Shown here: positions 36,701 to 50,003 of the stretch, piece by piece
Layout: each line of letters opens with the position of its first letter
Numbering within the stretch: the stretch's first letter is position 1
Source of the DNA: Nyssa sinensis
Taxonomy: Eukaryota; Streptophyta; Magnoliopsida; Cornales; Nyssaceae
Assembly (NCBI GenBank): GCA_008638375.1
Contig: CM018035.1
Location: 27,200,807 to 27,264,806, forward strand
Direction of reading: 5' to 3'
DNA: 64,000 bases
Notes under the pieces: generated by a model
What the model was told of the DNA's origin: nothing
The model's input: only the letters and a program-made list of their open reading frames with translations
Database searches by the model: none
Position numbers and translations under genes: made by a program

Positions 36701-38149
36701 TGTCCGAAGTGAGGGTTAACTCTCTAGCAAACTTTAGGCAGAAATTATGTATGGCATGTTGTAATATATAGTAGACTATCTTATAATTAATATTTAATAA
36801 ATTGATAATTTTTAATATTTAATAATTAATAAATTTTAAAAAAACTAACTTGGTTTTATGGTTGATATTTAACAATTAATATTTTTTTCAAAAAATAATT
36901 CTTTATAATATTAATTATTATATAGATAAAATAGTTATATATGTAATTATAAATATCTCATTTATCACATATCTTAGTAATTATATTTATTAATTCAATA
37001 TAATTCGAGTTAAAAGTATTGTAAGTAAAACAAAAAAAATATGATATTAACAAACATAAATTCTTTACTTGAAAAAGACATTTAGAGTTTGTTTATGCTA
37101 TAAATTGAGTATTATATAATTATTTTTTTTATGAAAAATTAAAATGTATTGAAAAATTGCTTATAATATTTTATTTTGTATCAAAAAATTATTTATTTAT
37201 ATATAAAAATACATTTATTAGTTAACAAAAATATGAAAAAATTTAATAATTAATAATTCTAATAATTAATACATTCTTAATCTCTCAAATGTATATTACT
37301 TATTAGATGATCGACGGCATGATTTTAAGAAATTAAACTTATTCCGTACAATCCGCAATAATTGGGTGAGGTAAATTATAGTTTATATATATTCCTCTAA
37401 CGAGTGATTGTGGGGTCAAAAGTTTTTCATATAGAAAGGAGGCCATGGTGACTTGTTTAGATGTGTAAATCACTTAAATTCAAAAAGTTCGTGTTAATCT
37501 TTCTGTCTAAAAAATCCGAGGAAAAAAATTTATAACGAAAAAGTATTAATTGTAAAGTTTTATTTTTATATTATTAAAAAAATATTATTGATTAAACTAA
37601 AATAACAGTTAAAGATATATTTTTAAAAATACTAAATAGTTCATAAAATAAATTTTTTAATAAAAAAAACATAACATTTTTTTATTTATCTGAAGGCCGA
37701 AAAAAAGAAATTTTTATTTTTTAAAATGTTATGATTTTTTTTGAATTTAAGAATTTATTTTATTTATAATTTTTCTAAAATGTATCTTAAATGCTATTTT
37801 AGTATAATTAACAATATTTTTTTAACGGTGTTAAGATGAAAGTTAACAATTAAATTTTTTTTGGTTATAAAAGTTTCTTCTGTAGATCATTTAAATAGAA
37901 AAAATGTATCATAAACTTTTAAAATTAAAAATTATATTTTAGAGACATTTTAGTAGTTTTTCCTAATTTTAATGGTTGAATCTTGAGTAGGTCCATTGGT
38001 CCCAGATCAGCTCAACTTATTAATTGAAAAAATAAAAATTTCTTTTGGAGACCAGGCTTCATTCTAGCTACTGCCACTTTGTGACCAGAGTTGAGTCGAA
38101 AAAAATTTGAATAATCATAGGATTGCTTAAGAAGATAATTTGCAAGTTG
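36701..38149. other. AT-rich unassigned sequence between direct repeats
   Basis: Very AT-rich, with repeated AATTAATA/TTTAATAATTAAT words at 36780-37260. No open frame or termini recognised. Confidence 0.4.
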
Positions 38150-38497
38150 AGAGCAAATTCATTAAGAAGATAATCTATTATCATCCTCCTACTTACTTTT
38201 TTTTTAAAAAAAATTGAATAATCATTGGACTTGCTTAAACTCATTTATTAAATTTTGAGAGCAAACAAATATCTTGCCTCAATACTTCTTCCACTGAATC
38301 TTCTCCATGGTCAATAAATATCAACAACGATCATTGGCTTTATTAGTCTTTGCCTCTTTTGTTCAATAATGTACGCTCATTTCTTTTTCATAGATACTGA
38401 CTTTTTGGAAAGAAAACAAAAAAAGAAAAAGAAAGAAAAAGACTCAACATGTTGGTTTGGGGCTAAGAAAATTCTTGAATGCGTTATTTATTTGTCG
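38150..38497. repeat. Diverged direct repeat, copy 2
   Basis: Second copy of 35990-36700, without the MITE-like insertion. It is cut at 38501 by the copia-type LTR that starts TGTTAGG. Confidence 0.65.
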
Positions 38498-38501
38498 TAT
38501 T

Positions 38502-39430
38502 TGTTAGGAAAAGTTGATTTTTGAGTATAATAATTAGTTATCTTTGAATTAAAATTAAAGTAGGTTTCACACATTAATTTTGGTGGGTCCATATAGAAAT
38601 GTGTTCTCCTCCATGAAGAGATTAAGATCATGTATTAGGTTGCTCAAAACCATTAAGGAGTGAATGAGAAATTGCCTCCAAATATCACCACTTAAAAATG
38701 GTAACAAAAGTTTGAAGCTTGTAAAAAACCTCAAACTTGCAAAAAACTTGTGTCCCACATTGGGTGGGTACGAGCCTTTTAAAAAGTATATATACAATTA
38801 CCTTGAAGGAAGGTTTGGACCTTTAGGGGCACCCAAGTTTTGTGAAAGGGGAAGGACCTAGTACTTGCTTGGTTCACCACACACACGCGTAAGCGCTGCC
38901 GCCGTCGTCCAGCACCGAACTGGGTCGGTTTGGGCCTTGGGCCGCTGTGTATATATCTTTTTAGGGCCGTTTATGTTATTGTTAGAGACAATCCAAAACA
39001 TTGTCATTTAGTTACCAGGTTAATTAAATCCAACGCCATCGTTTTGCGATTGCGTTTGGTTTTAGTTTAAATCCAAAACGACGTCGTTTTGTGATTAAAC
39101 ATTTGGTTTGAATTTGGACTGAATCGTCTTCTTCCCTACGGCTATTCGTTGAACTACTGCGACTGTTAGCCTTCGTGTTTGTACCAAACTACGCACCTAC
39201 ATTCATTCATTGAATTCATTAACATTTTTTGTGCGTCCATACGTTATGTTTGAGAGAGTTTGAAACATAAGTCTGGTTCGTTATATACAAAGTTTGCAGT
39301 GTTTCTTCTCTGTGTGAGACTACTTCATCCTATGAGGCAGACGTTCATTCAACTTGTAAGCACCAAATACGAGGGCGTAATCTATCTTCAAGACATAGCG
39401 TAAAACACTAGCCCTAGTTTTTTCTTTGCA
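38502..39430 (+). mobile_element. Copia-type 5' LTR-like region
   Basis: Starts TGTTAGGAAAAGTTG, interrupting the direct repeat. TATA-like motifs at 38787 and 38946. 38920-39425 is homologous to the reverse complement of 61340-61920 ('GGTTTGGGCC', 'GTATATATCTTTTT', 'TAAATCCAAAACGAC', 'GTGTTTTACGCTATGTCTT' on the other strand). It contains a perfect palindrome AAAACGACGTCGTTTT (39075-39090). The right border is uncertain; no PBS recognised. Confidence 0.5.
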
Positions 39431-41900
39431 GAAAAACAGTAAGTTCTTCTAGTTCTATTTCTGTTTTGGTTTTTCTGAAAAACTAGTTACAAACAGTAAC
39501 CTTTTACGATTTCTCTTAAATTCCAATTCTGGAATTTATAATTCTGTTTACAAAATTTGGAATAGAAATAGTTCTATGTTCTTTGTAATTGGTTGTCTGT
39601 ATCTTACAGAAACCTACTTCTATTTTGTTTCTTTTTTATAGAAAAACATATATAGTCCTTTTTTATTCAAACTAGTTATTCTGTTAAAGATAAAATTGAT
39701 CTTTTTCATAATAGAGTTTCTAACAGTCTTAAGACAGATTATATACCTCAAATCAGTTTTATTTTTAAAAATGTTTTATTTTCTATTTTAGTCAACAATA
39801 TTTTTTACTGTAGAACTTTTGTTCAAAATATTATACTTTTGTTTTACAAATTTTTAATCTGTGGAAAAAATTAGTACTGTAGTTATTAAAAAAAGCTTAA
39901 GTTGTCTAACTTAAAGCAATAATTGAACAAATTAGTTTAGAAATCTAAGAGTCTAGCTGAGAAGGTCATGAAAATGTCCAATGTACCTAAGTCCCAAAAG
40001 ATCTCTAAGATTGAAACTAATGTAAACAAGACCAAATCTAAAAAGCCTGAACCTAAACAAAGTCTGCCTAAAAGGATTAGAAAATTTTGGGTTAGAAATG
40101 ATAAATTGAAAGGTCTTGAAATTCATATTGTTGATAAACCTCACAACACTAATCAACCCAAAGTTCATAGTAGTTGTTCTAGGAACATTTCACAATTTGT
40201 TTGTTCTTCTAGAGAAGTAAATTCCTTACCTGTCTGATTAGGTAGGAGTCTAGCAGTTTAGGGAACTTGTCTAGTTTTTCCCTCTGAACTGCTTTGCATC
40301 TTTTTGCTTTAGATTTTCTTAGGTTTTATTTTCTTGTATTTCATGGAAAATTGCAAATAGAGTTTGGGCATACATTCATAGTCTAGGTTACATTTCATTG
40401 TCTTATTCTATGCCTAGGTCTATGACTTGTATTTAAGATTTCTTATTTTTTGTTCCTAAATTAGATTACTTTTCTTTGTTTTCATAAAAGAAAAAATCCA
40501 AAATGAATTTTCTTTCAATTGCATTGTTAATTTGATATCCCTAAATTTTTAGAAGAAATTTTTTGTTTTTATGCACATTGATTATTGGAGACTATGATAC
40601 ATAGTTTTTTTATTCTTACACTTCACATGTAGTCTTTTATACTTAGTTGCAGTTAATCTTTCATGCTGCACTATTTCTCATTACACTTACACATGCACAG
40701 TTGTCTCATAAAAAGCACTTGTTGAGATGTTGTTGACTATACCAGTTTCATGTTTAACTTACAATGAGTTCATGGCTAGAAAGATTAACTTAGGTTGATT
40801 GTCAAAAAGACCAAAAATTGCACAAAAGTGAAAAGTGTGAAATTTTTAATATACAAGAAAAAGGCTACATATGGGATAGTGTGTATGCTATCAAAAGGGT
40901 TGGTGTACCTTTAAAAAGAGTTGCCTATTCAGTAGTGTAAAAGCCACCTTGAAAAATGCAAAGTATTGATAAATTCAAAAAAAATTAAAGGTTGGCAACA
41001 ATTGAGAGGGGGCTTGGTTGGATAAAATGGTCTCACATCACCTGGGTTGATTCATTATAATTGTTTGTGCTTATTGTTTGTCAAATCATCCAATACTGTA
41101 GTGAATGCATTGAGATAAGGACAAGTCATGAAATGAAATTAGTTTCCAATGTCAACTTACCATGAGAGGTGCGTTGAAGGGGAGCTTGAAAGTGATTAAG
41201 TGTTCTAGAGTTAATTGTGGATATTTAGAAATTGAAGAACATTGATCATTACCTCTAATACACATGTCCAAATCTATTTTTGAAAATCTTGAATTCTTGA
41301 GGATATTAGATTTAACTTTGTAATTAAAGTTTTAGTTTAATCTAATTTTCAATTTTTTTATGATTTTCTCTCTATTTTCTTTTATATATGCATATGTGCT
41401 ATATTGATGGTACCTCACCTTATAATGTTCCGTGATTTTCATTGACATTCTATTCCTTTGTTATCCCATGAAAAAAAGGGGGAGAAGTTTTGGGAAGTAC
41501 ATAGTAAGGGGGAAAAGATATTAGAAGAATTTTAAGAAATATCACACGTTTGTCTTGCTTCATGAGATCATAATTTTTATCTCTAGTTGATGTTTTATTT
41601 TGTTGATTTTATGATTGCTTGCTTTATACTTATATATTTTATGTTTTCCATAGTTGTGTTATAGTTGGTTATTTGTTTATATCATTCGATATGTTTCACA
41701 GGGTATGGTTTAGTGGCTATTTTGCAGGTCTAACATGTGTTCAACATCATGAAGGCAAGAGTAGTGTTGCAACAGTCACGAGTCTTAGTTTGAATTTGTA
41801 AATCTTTTTTTTTCAGACTTTTGGGGGTTTACATTTTTTTCTTTTAGTGTTCATGTATTTTGTTGTAATAGTTTTGTCACAGATTTCTAAATAGGGAGTT
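39431..41900 (+). mobile_element. Degenerate internal region of copia-type element
   Basis: Starts with a T-rich leader. A Lys-rich frame (39968-40237) follows, then sequence without long frames. Purine runs AAAAAAAGGGGGAGAAG (41471-41487) and AAGGGGGAAAAGAT (41506-41519) come next, then ATAGGGAG just before TGTTAGGACT at 41901. Position and motifs suggest a SIRE-like 3' region, but no pol domain was found. Confidence 0.35.
39968..40237 (+). CDS. Lys-rich short ORF, unknown (retroelement fragment?)
   Basis: 89 codons, beginning MKMSNVPKSQKISKIE. The N-terminal half is very basic (many KPEPK/KTKSKK words) and includes 'LPKRIRKFWVRNDK', reminiscent of the 'KIWVPK' linker of copia Gag-Pol. No zinc knuckle, no catalytic motif. 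I do not recognise a family. It could be a fragment of the surrounding copia-type element; expression is doubtful. Confidence 0.25.
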   Translation: MKMSNVPKSQKISKIETNVNKTKSKKPEPKQSLPKRIRKFWVRNDKLKGLEIHIVDKPHNTNQPKVHSSCSRNISQFVCSSREVNSLPV

Positions 41901-42266
41901 TGTTAGGACTATTAGTCTATGTGTTGGCTAATCTATGTTGACAAAACTATATCGAGTTGTAATGTATCCAAGTAATGTGATTAGTGTTCTGAAGCCTTGT
42001 GTTCACTCAAGCATTCGAGCATCAAGGTTAGCTTCAACAAATGCAATGTTTGCAATGGTAAGCAAATGTAACGGTTTATATGCATTGGATTTGATTCACA
42101 CACTCACATCATGCATAAAATATTTTTAATTTTGATTTGACTTGAAAACATCTTTATAAATCTTTGAAGTTTGTCTTGAATGTTTTTCAACATTTAAACA
42201 TGGTCTCATGACTTTTTGGAAGAAGGTCAATCAAAATAGATTTCAAAAACATTTTTAAGAATGACC

Positions 42267-45204
42267 TGTCACATCCTAGAACTATCCTGTGCAGATTAGG
42301 GATAATGACCGGGTAGTTAGACACCTTATCAATATACTAACTCTTTTGTAGTATGTTAATGAGGTGACCAACTGAATGCCTCTTATCTGGGATATATATT
42401 CCATGTATTCATACTTCATAAAGTAGCAAAAACTGAATCATGGTTGAGTATAACTAAATGTTACATTAAACAATAGTGTCTAAATATTACAGCTTACAAA
42501 TTTCTTCTTGCTATTCTTACAAAAGTACCGAAATTATCAATTTTCCAAAAGTACTATTATTAATTGTTCTTCCTTTAAGCTATATTATCTGAAACTCGAC
42601 CTGAAATGTACAAGATAAAAACCCTGTGAGCTTTATTGAAATCTTGTGAGTAACTCGAGTTCCTTGTTATGGTTTTTAGAAAAACCTCTTTCATGAACTT
42701 TCATATATGGTAGGTAAAAGATTTGTATTGAAGGTACCAGTATTTATAAATTATATACATATAGTTGATCATAAGATAATTAAAGAATTATGTAGGCTCT
42801 TTTACTAAACAGTTTTGTAAGAGTAAAACATAGTAAGCATGAAGTTGTATTTATAAAATGTGGAATGAAATCATATATGCTAATCTTTCATTAACTTTAT
42901 CTTGAGAAGTCACCTGGACGACTAAGTGTAATCTAGAGCTATGGGCTTACACAACCTGCCTTAACCCCCCAACCGGCCATAACTATGTCATAAATATGGC
43001 TTAACCCTCCAACTGGGCATGACTTTTTGTCATGAACATTTTATGGCATTTAATTTCATGCTAAAAAATATGCTTGCAAAACATTCTTTAGATATCTATG
43101 CTATAAACCACTTAAAGAGATGCTTCTTAAAGACATGCAATTCAAATATTCAACTTGGTATTCTAAAAACGGTCATGCAATTGAAACATTTAGTATAATA
43201 GTCTGAAATATGTTAATAAACTGAATATAATATTATAAATAACATTGTAAGGAACTATATTTAATGGAAGTCTCCATTTTAAGGTTCAGGGTTACTTACC
43301 CTCGCTTAATACTTGGCTAATTAGTCCCTTTTGGATGCTCCTTAGCCTTTACACGTGCTATAAAGACGAGTAATACTTAGTAAATACTATTTTAATGTTA
43401 TATTTCTTAAGAACCCATACTTTATGTGCTTTATTTGGTTAAATAGGTTTTATTATTGAGTTTATTATACTCAATAGAATCTCAATGTATAACATACATA
43501 TCCAAAGCCACCAAAAATATGTTTACGTTCTATTTGGTGTCCCTAACTATGTGTGGTTATGACGTAAACTAAACAATTAGGAAGGTGGAAGGAAAAATGA
43601 AACAATCTCGGGTGGATAGTAACCTTGAAAGTTCAAATTTTTCAGAATTTCCTAGGCAGTACCCCTATGTTCAAATTCGATTTACTCTTAATTCCTTTAT
43701 TCAAATATAATGACAATTTCTAAAAATAGTAAATATGGAGTCTAGTTTCATTGAGATCTGGATTCACCCAAACATTCCACCTACAGCTCAAGATATACGC
43801 TGATCAATTCACTAAGATCGAAATCTGGACAAGTTTGATAAAATTACTATATCCGACCCATCTTATGGCCAAATGATTCTTATAATATAATGAATTAAAG
43901 CTAAACCATTGATATACATCCCTACAAAATTTTATAATTTAATTCAAAGAACTGGGAGAGATATGATAGTTTAAAATGGACTGTTTTACATAAACCCAAT
44001 TTCCAGTTTTGACCACCTTATTTTAAAAATTCATAAATAAAAAATTGGCTTGGATTTTACATGAAAAACCAATTTTAACAAAACTAGACATCTAGAGATT
44101 CAATTTTAATCCAAAGTTTACTCGATTTAGACTTAAATTGATTAAGTTATGGCCTTCCAAAGTTGAACTAGTTTTGTTGGTGGTATCCAGATTAGTTACG
44201 GGATTCATTAGAATCTCTCCAATCCTTACTCAAATCACTTCTATATATTACCATGTATACATAAAATTAACTACAAACTATATAGACTTAAAGGAATTTG
44301 AAGAAGAGTGTTCTTATCTTGTTTGGATAGATTTCCTCATTTCTTCTCCTTCTCTCACTATCTAAGCTTGCAACTCCTCTTTCCTTCACTAATTTCATTC
44401 ATTTCCTCACTTAGTGTGATTTTTTAAGCTTGCCCATGCATGTATTTATAGCCAAAATTTTTATTGTTGGGGGCATCTTTTCTAGACAAGATTTAATGGT
44501 GAAAGATGATTACTATGGTAAACGTATCTTATTCATGCAGGTTAATTGGAATCCTATACTCAAAGTTCCTCACTTGCATATGTCTTTGTTCATATATGTC
44601 ATTGTTAAGGGAATCTTTCTAGACAAGATTGAATGGTGGGAGATGGCTACTATGAGAGTGATTATTGGAAACCTATGTTCAATCCTTTCCACTTGTTTGT
44701 ATCTATATGCATTTATAGGTATACAAGTATTCATTTGCATATATACACCCACATAAACACCTAATGTGTGTGTTTTGCTTTCTCTCATCACATGCAAATC
44801 ACATGATGATAGTGGTAATTATTTTTCTTGTATTTTCCTATTACATTTTACCTTATTCCCGATATTTATTTATTAATTATTTAGATAAATAATTCATAAT
44901 ATTTGCTATAAAATTCTCCCTACCTCATTAGCTTTGGTTGGGTTAGTTTTATGTGTGGTTGGGTCAAATTTTAACTCTACATTAGGTCATAATCATAATT
45001 GGAATAATGACCTAATTTGCGGTTGGTTAATTCATAATCTTACCATATTGCTTATGCCATTTTTCTATAATGGTCTTTCGTTAGGACGATTCCTATTATA
45101 TTACGTAAACTCCATCATATGCTTCTCTTGTGTATATAGATAATGATATTTTTCTGAAAAGGTTTCCATACATGTCACCCTATTTATTACTCGCGGGTGT
45201 TACG
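42267..45204 (-). mobile_element. Solo LTR, 2938 bp, TSD TGACC
   Basis: Plus-strand ends TGTCACATCCTAGAAC and CGCGGGTGTTACG. Perfect duplications TGACC flank it (42262-42266, 45205-45209). The inner terminal base is G rather than the canonical A, one substitution. No PBS, PPT or coding remnant inside. Different LTR family from its neighbours; no U3 palindrome units noticed. Confidence 0.8.
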
Positions 45205-45771
45205 TGACCTATCTTTAGTTTTTTCATAATAACTCGACAAATACATTGGAATTTTAGGTGAGACCAATTTCATATGAAAATAGACTTTAATACTATAATA
45301 CCCCGACCTAAAACATAATACGTAAATTGAGATAGACCATGTCGAGTAGTGTAATACCGAATAGTAACCCGATTTTGAATTCTAAATAAACGATGTATAG
45401 TTTTGTAAGCCTGCGATGAGTTTGAACACATGAGTAAAATCACAATCACATTTGAGTACCTCAAGACTATCGTACGAGAAACCCAGGCAGTACGGAGAAT
45501 CATGCCCATATATCGGTATATGTCTCGAAGTACGTGTACAGTAAATCCTTGTACGTGCACAAATATAAGTATAAAAATAAGATATACAAGTATATATAAA
45601 TATATATACAGTTATGTATGTATAGGTATTATATAAGTATATTGTATAAAGTGTACCTATATATATATATACATAATACACACAAGGAAGGTGCAGCTGT
45701 ATGCATGCAAGTGGTGTGTGTTGTGTCGGTAAGGTATGTGTAACTAGTGTGAATGGTGTGTGTGTACATGT

Positions 45772-45814
<43 letters not shown>

Positions 45815-48702
45815 TCTTACTAAGATTGAAACAAGAAATTAGAAAGAAAGCAAGAAGAATCCTCAGTCGTGAATAGAGAACAAGAATAATCAACAAAGGG
45901 AGGAAGAAAAGAGAAAAAGAACAGAGAAAGGAAGGAGAGAAAAACCGTGAGGGGCGGCCACTTACTGTGAGTGTATATATACATGCACCAAGCATGTATT
46001 TAGAAGGTAAAGATAGAAGCTGAGAGGTTTTTGGATATTCAGAATAAAAACAGAAGAAGAAGGAAGGAGAAATAGAAAGAAAAATGTGAGAAATTTACTG
46101 TATATTTCAAGTTTTCAATTACTGGATTTTTTGTAGAATTGCTTAAAGCTTAGAGAGAATTACATGATTTTAAAGAGCATGAAAAATGGTAAATTTAGGA
46201 AGAAACTGCAGCTTATTTGGTGGAGAAATGAGTGAGAAAAACTAATTTAGAGTTTGAAGGAAAATTTTGGGTCATTGGGTTTTTGATCGATTTAGCTTGT
46301 TTTATGAATTGGGAATTGTTTTCCATAGGTGTAGAAACTTGTAGGTAAAATTTGGGCTCAAAACAATGACTAAAAAGCCATGAAAAAGTGAAAATTCAGT
46401 TCGTCAGAAAATTGGGACAGCTCGCTTGAGTTGGCTGCAACTCCATTTTTCGACGCCTTCCGATGATGTAAACTGAATTCCAAGGATAGATATGGAAAGC
46501 CCATGAGGAGTAGAAGAGGACCCCGGTGATTGGATGTTGAAAAGTCACCGGAAAAGGGGTTGCCGTCGCCAGAGAAGGCGACAACGCAACGACGGAATGA
46601 CGCTTGGCGCTGCTTGTGTGTTGGAGTTTTGGGGGATTTTGGGCCATGGGTCAAGTCGAGTTAACCCGCCCATCCACCCATGGGTTAGATCCAAATATTT
46701 GATGATTTTTAAAAGTTTAAAAATGTTAATTTGGGGCTGTTTGGATGCAAGAATAGTAGATATAAATTAAATTGAAAATGAGAACAAGGATAGCTTATCC
46801 AAGGTTTATGAGATATCCGTTGTTTGGATATTCCAAATTGGAATAGGAATTTATGATAATTAGACATTGACCCAGAATTTTGGATAATTAGATTTTGACC
46901 CCAAGTAATAAAATAATAATTAATTTAAAGAAGAAATTACCAAAATGCCCCTAAGTCGAAAAGTAGTCAAACAGACTCCGATTAAAGTAAAAGAATAGTG
47001 AGTCTTTATTATTTTGAGCATTATAGATTCATCCATGGAGTCTGATTTGTGAAAAGAGGTCTCGAGAAGTAAGAGCCCGTAAAGGTGCAAAATGACTGTT
47101 CTGCCCTTTTTAGTACAGAAGTCCGAATTGAATTTCGTGAAAGCCTAAACCAACATTCTTCGATATTCCAAACTCAATATTGGAGTCTAAATTAGCAAAA
47201 GAGAAACTTATAGCAATGATGCATAAAATTTGATGAATAACATAAACTATGTATATAGTAGATTGAATTGTATTTCCTGAATACTAGGAACGTCAAAGGG
47301 GAAAGAGAAGGATATCTGACTCTCTCGATTTTATTGTTAAGGTAAGTAAAATCCGATCTCTGTACATGGAAAAGACTTAGCTGTGTTATGCATGTGTTGC
47401 TTGTTATTGTTGTATTGTGTTTATGCTTTCATATGTTATTGAATTACATTGATGCTTGTTCTAGTTCAAAAATATTATTGAATCGAATGCTATATTTGAG
47501 CATGTGATCACTATACAGTTTGGTAAATGATGCCTAAATGATGTACTGTAAAGATCCAAAATTTTGGAATAATTTTTTTTATAAGACAATATTTGAATTT
47601 CTTTAAATCTTATTTACTTTTAATTTAATTAAATCACATTATGTGAATGCGTGTGTTAGTATTGAATATAAATGTGTGTTATAAATGTGTCACGACCCAA
47701 AATCAGCCTCGCGTGGACCCCGGATCGGGACCGCCGCCCCAAGACCCGAAGGCCTCGGGACAAGGCTCGCATCTGCAGCGGTATCGAATAGATGTGCTTC
47801 ATGTGGTTGCGGAAGCGTGAAAAACTTTTTCTCTTCTTTTCCCATTTTGGAATTTGCACATCCGTCCAATACTGCCGCTATTCACAATGGTACACATGAT
47901 TATACATTCAGAGCATAACTAAAAGCTTAAAGACTTTATAACATTACATGTCCACTGCCCCGAGGGGGCTTAATACATATCAGTGTAATATTTTCTAATA
48001 CAAAATATTGTCAACTTCATAGTACATTCCCAAGAGAATTTCTAGTCCTGTGATTAGTCGCCTAGCCCTTCTTCCCAAAATAGATAGGCTTATCATCATC
48101 GCCATCAAGATCAGAACTGCTATTGGTCACCTGAAAGGGGGACGGATAAAAATCTGGGTAAGCGAATCTAAGCTTGTGAGTAATTCCTGCATTCGTCATG
48201 GGGTTTTCAACTGGTAGTGGTTTAGCACATGAGAGTTTATAAAATACTCACTACCAATTGCTCGTACATTTTTAGAACATAGAGTATATGCATTCTTAAA
48301 ACAAATAGCTTTGAAACATTTAAAGTATTCAAGCTAAATACACATTTCTTCAAGTAGAGCATATGCAATTTAAAAGCATATAAACACGTATAATAAAATG
48401 GGGGTAAAAACCTGCTTCCATTTTTGAAATCATTACTTTAAAACATATAAACATGTATAGGAAAATGGGGGTAAAACCAGTTTCCATTTCCAAAAACATT
48501 TGTCATCTTTTCTCTTTAATTAGGTGGAATCTGTTTCGAACCAGACTCCCATTTTACTACAATGCTGCAGTGCTACAATAGAGATATCCCGTACCAGGGG
48601 GATCAGATCCTGCTACCTGGCATTTACTATTGAATCCCGAAGGATTTCAACCATCATAGGGGGTGCTTTAAACACCATTTATCTTGTAAAACATTTATCA
48701 TA

Positions 48703-48887
48703 TGGTTTCTTCAATAGATATTTTTCATGAATATTTAAAACATGAAATATATATAACTTATCACATGGCTTTTTCAATAGATATTTTTCATGAATATTTA
48801 AAACATGAAATATATATAACTTATCACATGGCTTCTTCAATAGATATTTTTCATGAATATTTAAAACATGAAATATATAACTTCTGC
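48703..48887. repeat. 60-bp tandem triplication in LTR C
   Basis: Three copies of 'TTCAATAGATATTTTTCATG' followed by 'AATATTTAAAACATGAAATA', nearly identical. The related LTRs at 28370 and 33425 have a single copy. Confidence 0.85.
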
Positions 48888-49347
48888 AATGGAACTTTAA
48901 TATTTGGAATAATCAAATTTAGAACATTTATGAAAATTTAGCATTTTAAACCCAGACATGCTGAAACATAATTAAAAAGGAAAGCCGTGATTCAAACCAA
49001 GCACCCAGCATGTCATAATACAGTTTATGAAAGCAGAAAACGTTTTTAAACAGGAATCATATGATACTGAATTTGATATTCGAGGCTTCAAATAAATTGA
49101 ACTTAAAACTTCTTCAAATTCATGGAGTTAAATCTCCACTTCAAAGGCAGGGTTACTCACTTCATATACAGCAGACCCTACTGAGGAGTCTTGCCCTTAT
49201 CTGCTCTTATCCTAAAACAATTTAGAAAAGGACTCGTAAATTTCACAATGAAATTAATCAACTAAAACTTAACTTTTTCCTTCACTACATAAGTCAACTA
49301 CAACTTATCTTATAGTGGTATCGTATATAATGAGTAAGAAACAAGTA

Positions 49348-49590
49348 TTACCTCTTGACCCATTCGTTTAAAGTTTCGTTGTTTTCTTTTTCTTCCTCTC
49401 TCTTTTTCTTAGCCTCGGCCAACATTGCCTTAGTGGGGGTTTTATAAATAAGCGGTCTCACCGAGACGATCTCCGTCGTCTTGGCTATTCTGATGAACCT
49501 GGCAATCACTTTCTGCTGCCATAACAGCTCTTCCATGAATTTTTGTTGCTTTTTGTCATTCTCGCATTGTTCTTTGCTCATTATTTCCAT
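49348..49590 (-). CDS. 80-codon ORF inside solo LTR C, unknown
   Basis: Minus strand, sense to the LTR, ATG at 49590, TAA at 49348-49350. The product begins MEIMSKEQCENDKKQQ and ends with a Lys/Glu-rich helix-like stretch (KKKREEEKENNETLNEW). The middle part (RFIRIAKTTEIVSVRPL) is not low-complexity. GC content is higher than the surrounding LTR. The sister LTRs (27370 and 32432) go directly from the region before it to the 'TATACTCTTCTGGTAGCTC' landmark without this segment. I do not recognise a family. It may be a captured host or gag fragment, or a chance frame. No signal peptide or membrane segment. Confidence 0.3.
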   Translation of the reverse strand: MEIMSKEQCENDKKQQKFMEELLWQQKVIARFIRIAKTTEIVSVRPLIYKTPTKAMLAEAKKKREEEKENNETLNEWVKR

Positions 49591-50003
49591 AACGTGAATT
49601 ACCTAAGGCAAATCAATGTGTTAGGAATTAAATGTCTTTCTATTTTATTCTAAAATATAGGTCTATGTGTCAAGAACGTATTTTGCTTTTAAATTATACT
49701 CTTCTGGTAGCTCTATTAATTTTAATTTAAATTTATTTACTTCATATATTTACGTGTTGTGTCTTTTCGTAATTCATGTCCTCGTATACGCCTTAGATTA
49801 GTACTTTGGCATTACTTTAATTTATAGTCATCTGATAGATGTTATTCAACAAATTTTATGTTCTTTTATTTTAGACACTTCCTTTTGGTCGAATAGACTC
49901 TACCATTGAGTCCGGAGTGTCGAAGAAAGTCGGTTTAGACCTTCTCTGGTTTAAGTTTGGCTTTTAGGGTACTAGGGGTATTTTGGTCATTTTATCCCTT
50001 TAC

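Noticed and set aside
48702..48941. Protein repeat with three identical units
   Set aside because: A frame across a 60-bp DNA tandem repeat whose length is a multiple of three; antisense to LTR C and not present in sister LTRs.
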